Source: Humulus lupulus (taxonomy: Eukaryota > Streptophyta > Magnoliopsida > Rosales > Cannabaceae). From it: a DNA stretch of 64,000 nt. The position numbers and the translations under genes are program-made. Positions 10,997 to 22,419 of the stretch are shown piece after piece. The notes under the pieces are model-generated. The model saw only the letters and a list, made by a program, of their open reading frames with translations, ran no database searches and was not told the origin of the DNA. The DNA lies in assembly GCF_963169125.1 (NCBI RefSeq), contig NC_084793.1, forward strand, positions 134,456,297 to 134,520,296, read 5' to 3'. Within the stretch, counting starts at the first letter, position 1; each line of letters starts with the position of its first letter.

Positions 10997-13285
10997 CTAG
11001 TAAAGAACCCGCCTTGCGTCATTTCGCTCTTCAGGTAACTTTCCTGCTGTGAGATATTCGAGGATGGGGGTCATCCAGGTCGGTCTGGCGTCGATCATCT
11101 CGACCTCCGCCCTGACTTCCTCTATTCTTGGTTTCTCCAAGAACTCTACCAGCACTAACCCTAAAGTCTCCGCCTCCCCGGAGGTAGCGAGCTTTGCGAG
11201 GGCGTCCGCGTTGGCATTCTGCTCCTGAGGTATCTGCTCAATTGAGCCACGCTCGAATGCAGACAGTTCTTTCTTTACCTTGGCCAAGTAAGCAGCCATC
11301 TTGGTTCCCCATGCTTGGTATTCCCCTAACACTTGGTTTACCATGAGCTGGGAATCGCTGTAACACTGAACGGAGCTGGCCTTCAGCTCCTGGGCCACCC
11401 TTAGCCCGGCCAGTAAAGCTTCGTATTCAACCTCGTTGTTGGACGCTTTGAACCCGAATCGCAACGCCGAGTGGAATCGATGTCCTTCTGAGGATATCAA
11501 TATGATTCCATCCCCAGAGCCGTTCTCGTTAGACGAGCCATCTATGAAGACCTTCCATGAGGCCTGGGCTAAAGAGGCCTAAGCAGACTCTTCTACAGGA
11601 TCTTCTCGGAATCCTGTGCACTCTGCCACAAAATCAGCCAGGGCCTGGCTTTTTATTGCAGTTCGCGGTACGTACAAAATCTCAAATTGGCTGAGTTCAA
11701 TAGCCCACTTCAACAGACGTCCCGATGCTTCAGGTTTTTGCAAAACCTGCCTTAAAGGCTAATCGGTTATGACGCGTATCGAGTGGGACTAGAAATACGG
11801 CCTGAGCTTTCGAGAGGTCGTAATGAGACAGATTTCCATCTTCTCCATCAATGGATACCGAGATTCAGCCCCGAGAAGCCTCTTGCTGATGTAATAGACT
11901 AGCTTTTGAGATCGGTCCTCTTCTCGGACTAATACGGTGCTAGTTGCATCTTCCGTGACAGCTAGGTAAAGGAAAAGAGGTTCTCCTGCCGTTGGTTTGG
12001 ATAATACGGGCGGCTCAGCTAAATGTGCTTTCAGGTCGAGGAAGGCACGTTCGCATTCCTCGGTCCACTCGAATTTCTTATTCCCCCGGAGCAGGTTGTA
12101 GAATGGTTGACACTTGTCAGTAGATTTAGAAATAAACCGGTTAAGGCCCGCGACCCTTCCTGTCACACTTTGGACGTCCTTTCGCGACTGAGGTGAAGGC
12201 ATCTTGAGCAGCGACCTGATCTTATCGGGGTTTGCTTCTATTCCCCTGGTATTTACAATGAAACCCAGGAACTTTCCTGACGCGACCCCAAAAGTACATT
12301 TTTGGGGGTTAAGCCTCATGTTGTATTCTCTCAATATCCTAAAGCATTCCTCTAGATCGAAAACATGGTTATTGGCAGTTTACGACTTGACCAACATGTC
12401 ATCAACATACACTTCCATGTTCTTCCCGATCTGGTTGGCAAACATCCTATTTACCAACCTCTGGTATGTAGCTCCGGCGTTCTTCAACCCGAAGGGCATG
12501 ACCTTGTAACAATAAACGTTAGCTGGGGTCATGAAGCTAGTGTGTTCCTGGTCTACTGGATTCATGGCGATTTGATTGTAGCCTGAATATGCATCCATAA
12601 AAGACATGAGCTTGTGCCCCGCCGTGGCGTCTACCAATTGGTTGATCCTTGGCAAGGGGAAGCAGTCTTTGGGGAAGGCTTTGTTCAGATCGGAGAAGTC
12701 AATGCAGGTCCGCCATTTCCCGTTGGGCTTCGGGACCAATACAGGATTGGCGACCCAGATTGGGAATTTTCCCTCGCGGATAAAGCTGCACTTTAGGAGC
12801 CGGGCTACTTCCTCTTCTAGGGCCTCAACTCGGGTTGTTCCTAGGCGCCTTTATTTCTGGGATTTCGCAGGCACGCTTTTATCCAAGTAGAGGGTGTGCA
12901 TGATGACGCTCGAACTGATCCCTACCATGTCTTCATGAGACCAGGCGAAAATGTCTAGATTCTCCTGCAGAAACTTAATCAGCTCCGCCTTCCTTTCGCT
13001 ACATAGATTTTTCCCGAGCTTCACCACCTTCGAGGGATCTCGTGGATCAATGTTTACCTCCTCGAGCTCTTCGATGGCCTGGATCTCAGATCTATCATCG
13101 CCTATTCTGGGGTTGATATCATTATTTAAGATGATATTCTCCCCTTTGGCACTCTGAGGTTTTTCAATCTTAGGACTAGGCACAAGCTCCTGAGATTCCT
13201 CATTCCCACTCTGGACGGTCATCATTAACTGCCCGGGTTTTAATTTTCCCTTCATAGAAATGTTGTAGCATTCCCTGGCAGCAAG
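10997..13285 (-). pseudogene. Reverse transcriptase and dual RNase H region of element A
   Basis: The RT copies genomic RNA into DNA. The fingers and palm are recognisable from VPKPNGKWRTCIDFSDLN and MPFGLKNAGATYQ, and the catalytic YVDD is intact near 12390. A gypsy-type RNase H follows (YLAVTEDATSTVL, LLGAESRYPLMEK). A second, archaeal-type RNase H comes next (FIDGSSNENGSG, EYEALLAGL, YSDSQL, NADALAKLA), with its acidic residues present. Two RNase H domains are a hallmark of Tat elements. All pieces share one frame but are cut by stops, for example TAA at about 12850, TAA at 12380, TAG at about 11790 and TAG near 11580. Confidence 0.88.
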
Positions 13286-14197
13286 CTAATCACCTCGGAC
13301 CGTGCATATCGCCGAGGAAGAGGGGAATTTTAGTGCGAGGTGGCGGATGGAAGTTATGGCTTCAAACGCTATCAAAGTAGGTCGGCCCAAAATGGCATTG
13401 TATGTGGCGGGACAATCGATGACCACAAACTCGAGGAGTTTCGAGACTATCCGAGGTCCCTCTCCCAAGGTGATCACCAGCTCGATCGTTCCTATTGCCG
13501 CCGATCCTTCTCTAGAGAATCCGTATAGCATCATGGAGGTGGCTTTCAGCTCGGTGACAGATAAACCCATCTTTTCCAGCGTAGACCGGAACAGTAGGTT
13601 TACCGAGCTCCCATTATCGACCAGTACTCTCCTAACCCTCCGGTTAGTGAGCTGAACGGCTACGACCAGAGGGTCGTTATGAGGGAACTGGACGTGGATG
13701 GAATCTTCTTCAGTGAATATGATTGGTTGCCTCTCCAATCGTTGCTGTTTGGGTAGATGCTGCTCAGGGACGAACTCCACTCCATTATGAGCCTTAAGTT
13801 CGTTGACGTATCTCTTTTGGGCACCTCTGCTCGTGCCAGCCAGATGGGGGCCTCCGGAGATCGTGGAGATCTCTCCTCCTATCATGGGAGGAGGGACGTC
13901 CTGATCTACCCGAGACCCGGGCTGACTTATCGGGACTTCCGGAGCTGGATGGCCGGCGGGAACTCTATTCCTCGCATACTGAGCCAAGGGTCCAGCTCTG
14001 ATGAGAGTCTCGATCTCATCCTTCAGGTGCCTACAATCATCGGTGTTGTAGCCAATGTCGTTGTGGAACCGACAAAACTTGGAGGGGTCTCGCTTACCCT
14101 TCTGGTGCTTCAACGATTCCGGCTTCTTCCAAGGGAGGCGGGCAGAGTTTGCTAGGAAAATGTTCTCCCTAGTGTGTGTGAGCTCGGTATAAGTCGC
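13286..14197 (-). pseudogene. Gag C-terminus and aspartic protease of element A
   Basis: The protease would cut the polyprotein. The start has the Tat-type knuckle-like motif CRFHNDIGYNTDDC. It is followed by a variable linker and the protease active site VRRVLVDNGSSVNLLF, with Asp-Asn-Gly in place of the usual Asp-Thr/Ser-Gly; element C has DNG too, so this is a family trait. The flap-side motif AILGRPTL is also visible. The frame ends at a TAG (13286) where element C has CAG, so the stop is a later mutation and the natural product continues into RT. Confidence 0.82.
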
Positions 14198-16169
14198 CTA
14201 GGCCGACTTAAATTTTTCTACGAACTTGTTCTTCTTTGGGTCGTGATGGCCGCCCTCGCTGCTCCCTTTTCTCTTGCCTCCACCAAACTGGTTCTTCTGT
14301 GTAACGGTTTGTGTCGCTGCCACGACATCCGTTCCCATTCCAGCGGGCTGCTTAGGGGCTTGGCTGGTCCCCGCGGCTGATGCTCGTGCCTCCTCCAAGT
14401 TGATCCATCCCTGGGCCCTATTTAGGAATTCGTTTACGGTGCTGACTCCCTTTCTTTGTATCTCTTCCCAGAGTTTGCCTCCGACGAGGATCCCAGTGCT
14501 CAAGGCCATGAGCTTGGAGCTGTCATCTGCGTCTCTAGCTCGAGCAGCGACGTTCGTGAATCTGCTCAGGTAAGCCTTCAGAGGCTCGTCGGGCTGCTGC
14601 CTTATGTTCGCCAGGGTGTCGACTTTAACGCGGGCAACCTGAGAAGCTCGGAATGCTCTCTTGAAGTCGGCAGAGAAGGTTTTCCATGAGCTGATTGATT
14701 GCTTTTTACTCTGCTTGAACCATTGCCTGGCCGGCCCAGTCAAGGTAGAAGGAAATATTAAACATCTCAGCTCGGGACCAATGTTGTGGGCCATCATCAG
14801 GGTGTTGAACATACCCAGATGATCTGACGGGTCCCCATCTCCGTTGAACTTGGACAAGTGAGGCATACGGAAACCAGGTGGATACGCCGTTGCTGCTATG
14901 TCGGGGGCGAAGAGCTCGAGTTCGTCCCCTGAATCATACTCATCTTTTTCTTTTTCCGACAAGAGCTTCCTCATCAGCTCCTCCATCTGAGCCAGACGCT
15001 CAAGGATTTGGCCCTGACTTCCTTGGTTGTTCCGGGGCTGTTCAACAGCTCCGGTTCCATGGTACGTGTTAGGCGGGTTATTTCCCCTCCTATCTTGAGA
15101 TAGGTTATATGGGATGTTCCCGTTGTCACGTACTTCAGACAAGCCTTCCCCTTGGCGAGCGCGACTGCCATTTCCAACTAGGTCTCCTCTCTGAGAGTTT
15201 AAACGATCTCGGAGGTCGCCCCTCGGGGCGGCCTGAGGGCTTTGAGCCGAGCTCAAACGATGGCGCAGGTCTCCGCCGGACATGTCACTTCGACGACTTC
15301 TGGTCCAATAACTTCCATTTGAAAATCTCGTAGCCCGCCGCTGGGGGTGAGGATCCTGGACTTCTCTGGGCGCCCGGCTATGATGGGAAGGTCCGATGGA
15401 AGGAGGATTTCTTCTACTGCTCCCATGAGCCGGAATGTCTTGGACTGGCCCGAGGGGAGATGGGTATCTTATTGGTGAAGGAGGATGCCTGACTGGGGAT
15501 GCGATCCTAGTCCCGTCAGGGCGGATCAAGCTAGGTCGCGGTCGCTCCACTCTACCATCCTCCGTGTCCTGTGCTCGGTAGTCTGAGCGGGGTGCAGGAT
15601 GGCTGGCCGGGGTGGGCTGTCGTCACGAGCCCTCCCCATATCTCCTTCGCGAGCTTCCTCGAGCCCCCTGGGTGCGCTCGAGGGCGGAAGTGAGCAGGAG
15701 TTGAGGTCTAGACCGATCGGCTGAACTGCTGCTCGGCCCTAGGAAGTTCCTCAAATGTGGTCTCCCGGTGGTGCGATGTGGGAGTAGAATTTGATGTTGG
15801 GGGTCTGACCGACCGACTGGGCCTGGACCGATTACCCTGGCGGGACCTATGAGTCTCGCCATGCCTCTTTCCGACGTTAGCGTCGGTTGTCAAAGGGGGT
15901 AATCGGGCCAAAACCTCTTGAATCTGCTGGTTTGCTTTCGCCAGCTGACTCCTCAACTGTGCATTTTCCATTTCCACCGCTGTGTAGAAATTCGGGTTCG
16001 GATTAGGCGGCTGGGGAGCCGAACTTCCAGTGTCGTCTTGGCCCATTGGTTGCTTGCCCAGCCGCTGCTGAACCTCAGGGTTCTGATCACCGGACACGGC
16101 GGCATGATGGGCCTCCTGCCCATCACGTTGGTCCGCCTCGTTACCATGTCTTGAGCGAGTGACTACCAT
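14198..16169 (-). pseudogene. Gag region of element A
   Basis: Gag would form the virus-like particle. The ATG at 16167-16169 opens MVVTRSRHGNEA, matched by the same start in element C (45905). A coiled-coil-prone segment follows (ENAQLRSQLAKANQQIQEVL). The retrotransposon gag domain is clear around GDPSDHLGMFNTLMMAHNI, GPARQWFKQ and SSWKTFSADFKRAF. The frame is lost at a TAG near 15708 and resumes in another frame from about 15550, so there is at least one indel. A further TAG at 14198 stands where element C has TAT. Confidence 0.85.
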
Positions 16170-16197
16170 GGTTAGGTATTTGCGATAGTACCAATCT

Positions 16198-16220
16198 AAC
16201 AAATCATGAAAACACCAAAC
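16198..16220 (-). other. Primer-binding site of element A
   Basis: The minus strand just inside the 5' LTR reads GTTTGGTGTTTTCATGAT. In element C the same place reads TTTGGTGCTTTCATTGAG. TGG matches the CCA end of a tRNA; the tRNA is not assigned. Confidence 0.6.
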
Positions 16221-16969
16221 TGTTGACGCGGTTCTTCGGCAATAGATAATTATATGAATAAGGAGAAGGATTAGTGCTAAATAATGAACCGTAATAGATG
16301 AATGATCTCAAAGGAAAATTATAACTCGAATACTTTTTTAAATGGTTCAAAGGTTAAAATCCTTCTAGTCCACTAGCCAATATTATTAATATATCTATGA
16401 TATTCTTTACAGGATACTTCTTTACAAATTAGAAGCCAACCCTTTGCAACTCTCAGGGTCTCCATATTTATAGGGAGAGGGCACCTGGGTGTTGGCAAAG
16501 GAGGTCATCCCGTGACCTTCTTACCCATCATGTCACTTCTGTGACATTCATGATTAATTCCTAAAACCTGACAATGAAGTGTGGTCTAATCAATAGGTAA
16601 GGGGGATAATGGGTCGCATGGCCCAACTCAGTCGTGGGTGCCTGAACACGCACGTTTATGCTGCGTGTCCAAGAATTCAGGAATGGAGCAGACACGTGAT
16701 GTCTGATATATGCACGTTTACATTGCGTGGTTGACTTTATAAAAGGTCAGAGGTGTCATCTCAAGCTCGTACCCCAAGCTTGATGTAGTCTCAGCTCGTA
16801 GTGTCCATGCTACTGATCCGATCCCTTAGTAATCACTAAACCTTTGGTTATCTCGAGCTAGAGAGGTAGAGACTTGTAACAGCAGCTCCGGGTAGGTGGC
16901 TTCCACGTGGTTGATAGAATTATGCCATTTTCCAGCTCGCTAATAACCTGTGGATATTTCGGGTGTACA
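16221..16969 (-). repeat. Element A 5' LTR (right in window)
   Basis: 749 bp, the partner of 2035-2783. The gag start and primer site lie directly inside it, so this is the promoter-bearing LTR. Confidence 0.93.
16465..16472 (-). promoter_or_regulatory. TATA box in the 5' LTR of element A
   Basis: The minus strand reads TATAAATA within CTATAAATATGGAGACC. It is conserved at the matching place in the other LTR (about 2275-2290) and in the LTR of element C (46228-46235), so it is the likely gag-pol core promoter. Confidence 0.6.
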
Positions 16970-16974
16970 ATAAA

Positions 16975-17454
16975 CTATCACATAATTTTATAAGATAAAA
17001 AAAATGATGTATGCATTTATTATTTTTAAATAGATATGATTTAATTATTTAAATTATCATAAAATATCTTAAAAATATCATTTTTCAATTAATTAATTAA
17101 TTTATTTTTGTTTAAATTTATGTTTGTTCTAGTTTTTTAATTTGACAGTGACAACAAAAGATTATATATTATATGTTTAATACAATATTAAGTTTAAGTT
17201 TAATTAAATTTTATTTAAGTTATAAAATATATGGTTTTATTTTATTTTTTTAAAATTATCTTTGTAAAATATCGCAAAAATATCTTAAATTTTTTAATTA
17301 TTTATTTATTTAATTTTAATTTATGTTTACAATCTATTGTTAAATATAAGAATATTTTGTTAAATATAAGAATATTATGTTAAAGTTAACGGAAAAATAA
17401 ATAAAAAACTATCAAAACCAAGAATTTTTGTTATCTACATACTTATTATATAGA
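16975..17454 (-). mobile_element. Helitron-like element copy 2, truncated by element A
   Basis: The reverse complement of 17454 downward reads TCTATATAATAAGTATGTAG and then follows the sequence of copy 1, including the doubled CTTATATTTAACA motif and the TTGTTGTCACTGTCAAATT stretch. The match runs up to the insertion point of element A, so A landed inside this element. A matching 3' end could not be found left of A. Confidence 0.4.
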
Positions 17455-17465
17455 AGATATATATA

Positions 17466-18061
17466 CTAGATACATGTAACGTACAAGTACATTAGCTTTA
17501 TTTATAAAATTTATTAATATTTAATTAAATTTGTATCACTGTAATATAAATTTAAAATAAATAAATAATATTATATATAAAATAATGACATAAAAATTAA
17601 ACCAAAATATTGTTTACAATTTTTTCAAATATATATATAATATGATAATTTTTTTAAACATAAATGATATTTTATTATATTTTAAAATATATTAATATAA
17701 GTATTAAATATCTAATCTTATATTAAATATTATTATAATAATATTTTATAATATTTGAATTCAAATTAATATAATTTGTAAAAAAAATTAGAATTATATA
17801 TTATTATTATAATAATATTTTATAACTTTTAAATTTATATTAATATAATTATTAAATAACTAGTTTTGTATTATATATTATTATAATAATTATATTTTAT
17901 AACATTTGAATTTAAATTTATATTAATATAATTAATAAATATATATTTTTAGTTAGTTTTAAAAGTATATTTTGTTAAATATTTAGAATATTCGGTTAAA
18001 GTCAACAAAACGAGCTGTTAAAACTAAAAAAATTCGTTATCTACACATTTTTTTGTATAGA
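17466..18061 (-). mobile_element. Helitron-like element copy 3
   Basis: On the minus strand it starts TCTATACAAAAAAATGTGTA and GATAACG (near 18061). It ends with a GTAC-TT-GTAC hairpin, GTTACATGTAT and CTAG followed by T (17466). The ends match copies 1 and 2 but the interior is shorter and holds three diverged direct repeats around ATTATTATAATAATATTTTATA (17740-17910). No coding sequence. Confidence 0.45.
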
Positions 18062-18994
18062 AGAGATATAAAAAGTAAAATACAAAATTATTTACAATTG
18101 ATCCATTTTTAAAATTAGAATATACTTTATGAGCATTTAGATTAAGTTCCAAAGCCTTTAATTTTTTTTTTGTCGAGCTAAAAGTGTTTAATCTGATTAA
18201 AAGATCTTTCCAAATAAATCACCAACTGTAGCCGACATTTTAAAGAAGAGATTATTTTGTATAATATTGATTCCCTCTTCTGCCCTTACTGAATTACAGC
18301 CTCCAAGCTAAAGATTAGTATAATTGAATATGATGAAAGATAATAAATTGAGAAACTCACACATTTATAAATAATTTAATATTCTCACATTTTTTAATTA
18401 AGAAATTATATTCTAATTAATATAAATATATTTTTGTATATAATTTCTTTTAGGTAGTATTAGTTTTTAATCACTAATGATAGGTATTTTTAGTATATGA
18501 ATAAGTTGTAATGTTATTTTTTTTTATAACAGTATATAATATAATTAAATAAAATATCTCACAAATTTTTAGAAAATTTTGAATAAATTAAAATACCAAA
18601 ATCAAAATATAAATAACTTACTGCACAAACGGATTATATATCTATATTTTACTTCTTTACGTTGGATGTTGGACAACAAATCCAAAATATTGAGATCACA
18701 TATTTTCGATCAAATGTTTATTTTGCACATTACCTTCTCTTTAATTAGTTTTTCTTTTCTTTTTTTGGCTTTTGGTTATTTTTTATGTTCATGAATTCCA
18801 CTTTTGTTTCTTAATTTGGTAATCTTTTTCGGCAAAACTGTGCGTACAATAAATGAATTGTTCTTGTAGATCTAATTGGTGGCTGACTACACAGTTAATT
18901 AATAAGAGTCATTGACCATTCCCTACCCACCGTGTGATTGAGACTTTATTTGAAAATCTTGTCAGAGAAAACGGAAATAATAAATATTTTATAA
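18062..18994. other. AT-rich spacer without recognised features
   Basis: No gene or transposon end recognised. Short open frames here have no recognisable domains and unusual AT-driven composition. The last nine bases, ATTTTATAA (18986-18994), are the target duplication of the next element. Confidence 0.5.
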
Positions 18995-19358
18995 GGGTTT
19001 ATATTTTTTTGGACCATGTGTTTTTTTTTATTATTTGTTTGGACTCTGTATTTTGATAAATTACTTTTTGGACCCTATATTTTGTAAAATGGTTAAAATA
19101 GAACCCTAAACTCAATTTTTATGAAGAAAAAATTGAATATAACAACACACTTTTTAAGCAGAATGATTTTATTTTTATTCTGAATTGCTAGTTTGGTAAA
19201 TTATTTGTGATTTTAGTTGAGAAAACATTGACCAAAATCGAGTTTAGGGTTCTATTTTAACCATTTTACAAAATATAGGGTCCAAAAAGTAATTTGTCAA
19301 AACACAGGCTCCAAACATGTAATGGGAAAAAACACAAGGTCCAAAAAAATATAAACTC
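18995..19358. mobile_element. Foldback MITE with 9-bp target duplication (Mutator-like)
   Basis: The ends are inverted repeats: left GGGTTTATATTTTTTTGGAC, right (reverse complement) GAGTTTATATTTTTTTGGAC. The inversion continues inward through the AACCATTTTACAAAATATAGG segment and its complement, so most of the 364 bases form two arms. ATTTTATAA flanks both sides (18986-18994 and 19359-19367). A 9-bp duplication with long TIRs fits Mutator-like MITEs. No coding capacity. Confidence 0.8.
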
Positions 19359-19667
19359 ATTTTATAACATATATTTTTTAAGTTTTTTTGATAAATTTGA
19401 TAAAATTGCACTAAATTTAAGAATTTTCAGAATAAATACGTATTATATATTTTTGCTGTTGTTTAGCAATCTAGTCCCTAAAACTAATTTTTGACAATCA
19501 ATTGTTTGAATTCTAAAATCAATAACAATTAAGTTCTTACAAATTATTTTTCTTACAATATTTTTAATTTTTGAATAAAAACTTTGATTTTTTTATATAA
19601 ATTATGATATTTGATTTTTCTTTTTAGGAGTATAGATTATAAAAAAAATACAAATTTTCCCATAAAA
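19359..19667. other. Spacer before the CACTA element
   Basis: AT-rich with no gene seen. It ends in AAA (19665-19667), the target duplication of the CACTA transposon. A TAGCAATCTAGTCC-like stretch near 19465 has a weak inverted partner past the right end (about 54690), perhaps an older repeat that CACTA entered. Confidence 0.4.
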
Positions 19668-19683
19668 CACTACTACAAAAAAG

Positions 19684-19882
19684 GCTTTTCTCTGCGGTTT
19701 TTTTACTTAATACACTGTGATTTTCGAGAGTATTGAAAAGCGCAGTATATTCAACTGTAGAGAAAAGTGGTACGTCAACCGCAGAGAAAAGCCACAATTT
19801 TCTCTGTGGTTGTCATAAGCCAACCGCAGAGAAAGCCACATTTTTCTGCGGTTGGCTCATCACAACCGCAGAGAAAAGTAGC
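19684..19882. repeat. Left subterminal repeats of the CACTA element
   Basis: Several copies, in both orientations, of TTTTCTCTGCGGTT or AACCGCAGAGAAAA lie within the first 215 bases. Such subterminal repeats bind the TnpA-type protein in CACTA elements. Confidence 0.8.
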
Positions 19883-20296
19883 TTTTCATAAAAAATAAAA
19901 TTTCAATTTCGATTATATAATTATTTTGAATTCTGATTATATATATTTTTAAAATTATAACCTAGCCTTTTAAAAAAAATAAATTTTCAATTTTAATTAT
20001 ATATAATTATTTTCAATAGTATAACTTAATTTGTTAAATTGTTATATATACATTTCATAACTAATACAAAATAACTAACTAATAATGAATCAATAACTTT
20101 AATCTTTCTAACCAATATAAGTTAGCACTTTAATCTTACATACATATGAAAACTTAGATTTCATAAATAAATGACATTAATCTTGCTAACCAATCATTTT
20201 GTAGTGGTAGTAGATCTTCTTTGACATTGTATTCCTTTTTGTCAAACCACTGCAAAATTGAAAATTTAATATAGATTAGATAATTAAATACTATAT

Positions 20297-21475
20297 CTAG
20301 TTTTTTTTAAGCAAAGAAGAGTTTAAAATATAACACACTTTCTTCTTGATAACTTCTATCAGATTCGGTGCATTTACAAGATCATAAATGTATCTTAGTA
20401 CATAATAACCACATTCATGACTTTCAGGTTGTTTTGGACAAGAACCTCTCAGTAATTTTGTAAATGTGTTGATGTATTCATTTTCCAAACATTGTGCGTA
20501 TGCTTTACAAAAATTAAAATTAATTAAATACATATTATACTCTCAACTTTTAAAAATTAACAATGCATACATTACAATTGAAGAACTTACTTTTCCATAA
20601 CCTCCTTAATTATTGGTGGAGATTTATAATTTTTTAAAGGGTCCAAAATTATGGTCATCCCCTGTATCATCACGAGCACCAACATCCAATGTCGATTAAA
20701 ACAATAATAAATTATGATTATTATAAAATTAAAATTCAACCATAGTAGTGATAATATTTAAGTAGCTCGTTCTTACTCAACAATCCAAGGAATGAAATAT
20801 ATTTGGCCTCGTCTATCCATAGTCATCATCCATTTGGATATAAGATCCACCGTATAATTTTTACTTTCTTCATTGCCAATAGAAAGATGTTCGATGTCAA
20901 AAAATTTGTATAATTGTTGTGAATTTGGGTGCATGCTTTCCCAAATGCATCTGTAGAATCAATCATTCATATTACATTTTCAATTAATAAATTAATATCG
21001 TCAAAAAAAAAATTGGGTAGAGTTTCCTCTGTTTCTATAGCATATCCAAAATTATTAGTACCTATAAATTTAATTCAAACAAAACATACAACAAACAACA
21101 TGCATGTTCTCAACCATAAGCCACCGCAGCACACAAAATTCGCAGAATCTACTTCACTAAGACACACATGTTCTCAACCTTCTGTTATCTCCGCAACACA
21201 CAATTTCATCTCAAAACTTACTTCACTACGGATGAATATCTATTATATTCAAACTCCTCTAATAGTTTGTAATGACATAAAAGATTGAGTTCAATTTGAA
21301 TTGATACATACCTCATACCGAACAACATAGTTGAGGATCCAATATTATCCATGGAGGCTGCTTGATAAACGTCTTCCGAAGTAACGAAGATAGCCTCGCG
21401 TTCTCCTATAAACTCCAGGTCAACGGGAACTTGTACAAGCCCATCTATTCCTTTAATGGAATAATACTCCTTCAC
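20297..21475 (-). pseudogene. Ulp1-type (C48) cysteine protease gene of the CACTA element
   Basis: The exons are spread over the minus strand. The first (21475 downward) has SMDNIGSSTMLFGMRYV. The next contains IWESMHPNSQ and WMMTMDRRGQIYFIPWIVE (about 20945-20764). Then comes RHWMLVLV...ILDPL (about 20695-20590), and last CPKQPESHECGYYVLRYI (20533-20297). The catalytic set is visible: His (20689-20691), Asp (20641-20643), Gln (20429-20431) and Cys (20411-20413). The family cleaves SUMO-type conjugates and is often carried by plant CACTA and Mutator-like transposons. The region 20979-21272 between exons is a duplicate of 53376-53663. Exon borders are inferred and completeness is uncertain. 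Confidence 0.65.
20979..21272. repeat. Internal direct duplication of the CACTA element, copy 1
   Basis: This stretch (with CAACATGCATGTTCTCAACC and ACTTCACTACGGATGAATAT) recurs at 53376-53663 in the same orientation with modest divergence. Here it lies within an intron of the Ulp1-type gene. Confidence 0.85.
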
Positions 21476-21709
21476 TATAAATTTTAGACTCAGATCAATT
21501 TTGTCCCATTGGTTATCTGTTAACCAATTTGAAGGTTCTGGTTGAGTTATTTCAGCGGGGATGACTACGTGAGATCCAACTGATGATAAATGTGGGCTTG
21601 GTGATAGGGATTTGTGTTTAGATGAAGATGGACCCTACATAATAGCATTTAACATACCAATATAGTGTACCCATTTAAAAATAAAATTTAAATATATAAG
21701 CAAATAATT

Positions 21710-21952
21710 TTATACCTGACAAGTCACAATTAAATTTTTTGGCCAAGGCAGGAATGTGTCTCGTGCGTCCCCAACATATCGTATGTTACCAAAGGAAATA
21801 TGGATCTCAGCTTCTTCTTGTAAGACATCTATAAGCCAAACCCTCGCAACTGAATCATCAAGTACATTTCCATGAATGGTAATTTGGCTACCCATATTTG
21901 GTACAATGATTACACCCTTAGCCACTACATTGTCAATATTATCACAACACAA
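21710..21952 (-). pseudogene. DUF8039-like domain of the CACTA accessory protein
   Basis: The frame reads NVVAKGVIIVPNMGSQITIHG, VARVWLIDVLQEEAEI and DTFLPWPKNLIV. The order 'VVA-G...HG...V.VWVDV...WP..L' is characteristic of the C-terminal domain of plant En/Spm-type accessory proteins. Its biochemical role is not known. It sits between the coiled coil upstream (22309-22031) and the protease exons downstream, consistent with one fused, intron-bearing gene. Confidence 0.55.
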
Positions 21953-22030
21953 ATGAACTTCATAGCTCGGCGGTGGCGGAGACTCATAAATTGATGATCC
22001 ATCATCTTCATCAAAAGGATAGTCTTCGGT

Positions 22031-22309
22031 TTAATGAAAATGATCATCTGCGTTGGGGGCAGGTCGATAGACTTCATCACTTGTATTCTCATAATATTGT
22101 CTCTCATCATTTGTATTCTCATAATATTGTCCTTCATCAAATTGTCCTTCATCATAGTATCCACACTCATCATTTTCCTCATTATATTCTTCATTTTGAG
22201 CTAATTCCTCTTTTGTCCTAAATTTATGTCTTTTTAGCTCTTCAATCTCAGCTTTTAGCCGAGCAATCTCCTCTTTTGCAGTCATTGTTTTATGTTTTTT
22301 TCCAAACAT
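22031..22309 (-). pseudogene. Coiled-coil and acidic segment of the CACTA accessory protein
   Basis: A short frame begins MFGKKHKTMTAKEEIARLKA with a heptad-like Leu pattern (EEIARLKAEIEELKRH). It then becomes Asp/Glu/Tyr-rich (YDEGQFDEGQYYENTNDE) in imperfect short repeats. A coiled coil after the TNP1-like core is usual in these proteins. The start is uncertain because it is probably an internal exon. Confidence 0.45.
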
Positions 22310-22419
22310 TTTGGAAAAGTTCGCAGTGAACCTACAAAATAATCAATAAAGTCCATCAATAAACCAATATAAATAATTATTAAAAGAAAACAACTATTAT
22401 AAAGTATCATACCCACCAG

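Larger units (their letters stand above)
2035..16969 (-). mobile_element. Element A: full-length Ty3/gypsy retrotransposon, Tat lineage
   Basis: Two 749-bp LTRs (2035-2783 and 16221-16969) start TGTTGACGCGG and end in TACA. They are flanked by the 5-bp duplication ATAAA (2030-2034 and 16970-16974). Counted by eye the LTRs differ at about 40 positions, roughly 5 percent. Coding is on the minus strand: gag (right) to integrase (left), then a tandem-repeat block, then an extra gene on the plus strand before the 3' LTR. Dual RNase H, no chromodomain and an opposite-strand extra ORF are traits of the Tat lineage. A solo LTR is nested at 7432-9681; without it the element is about 12.7 kb. Many stops make it non-autonomous. 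Confidence 0.93.
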
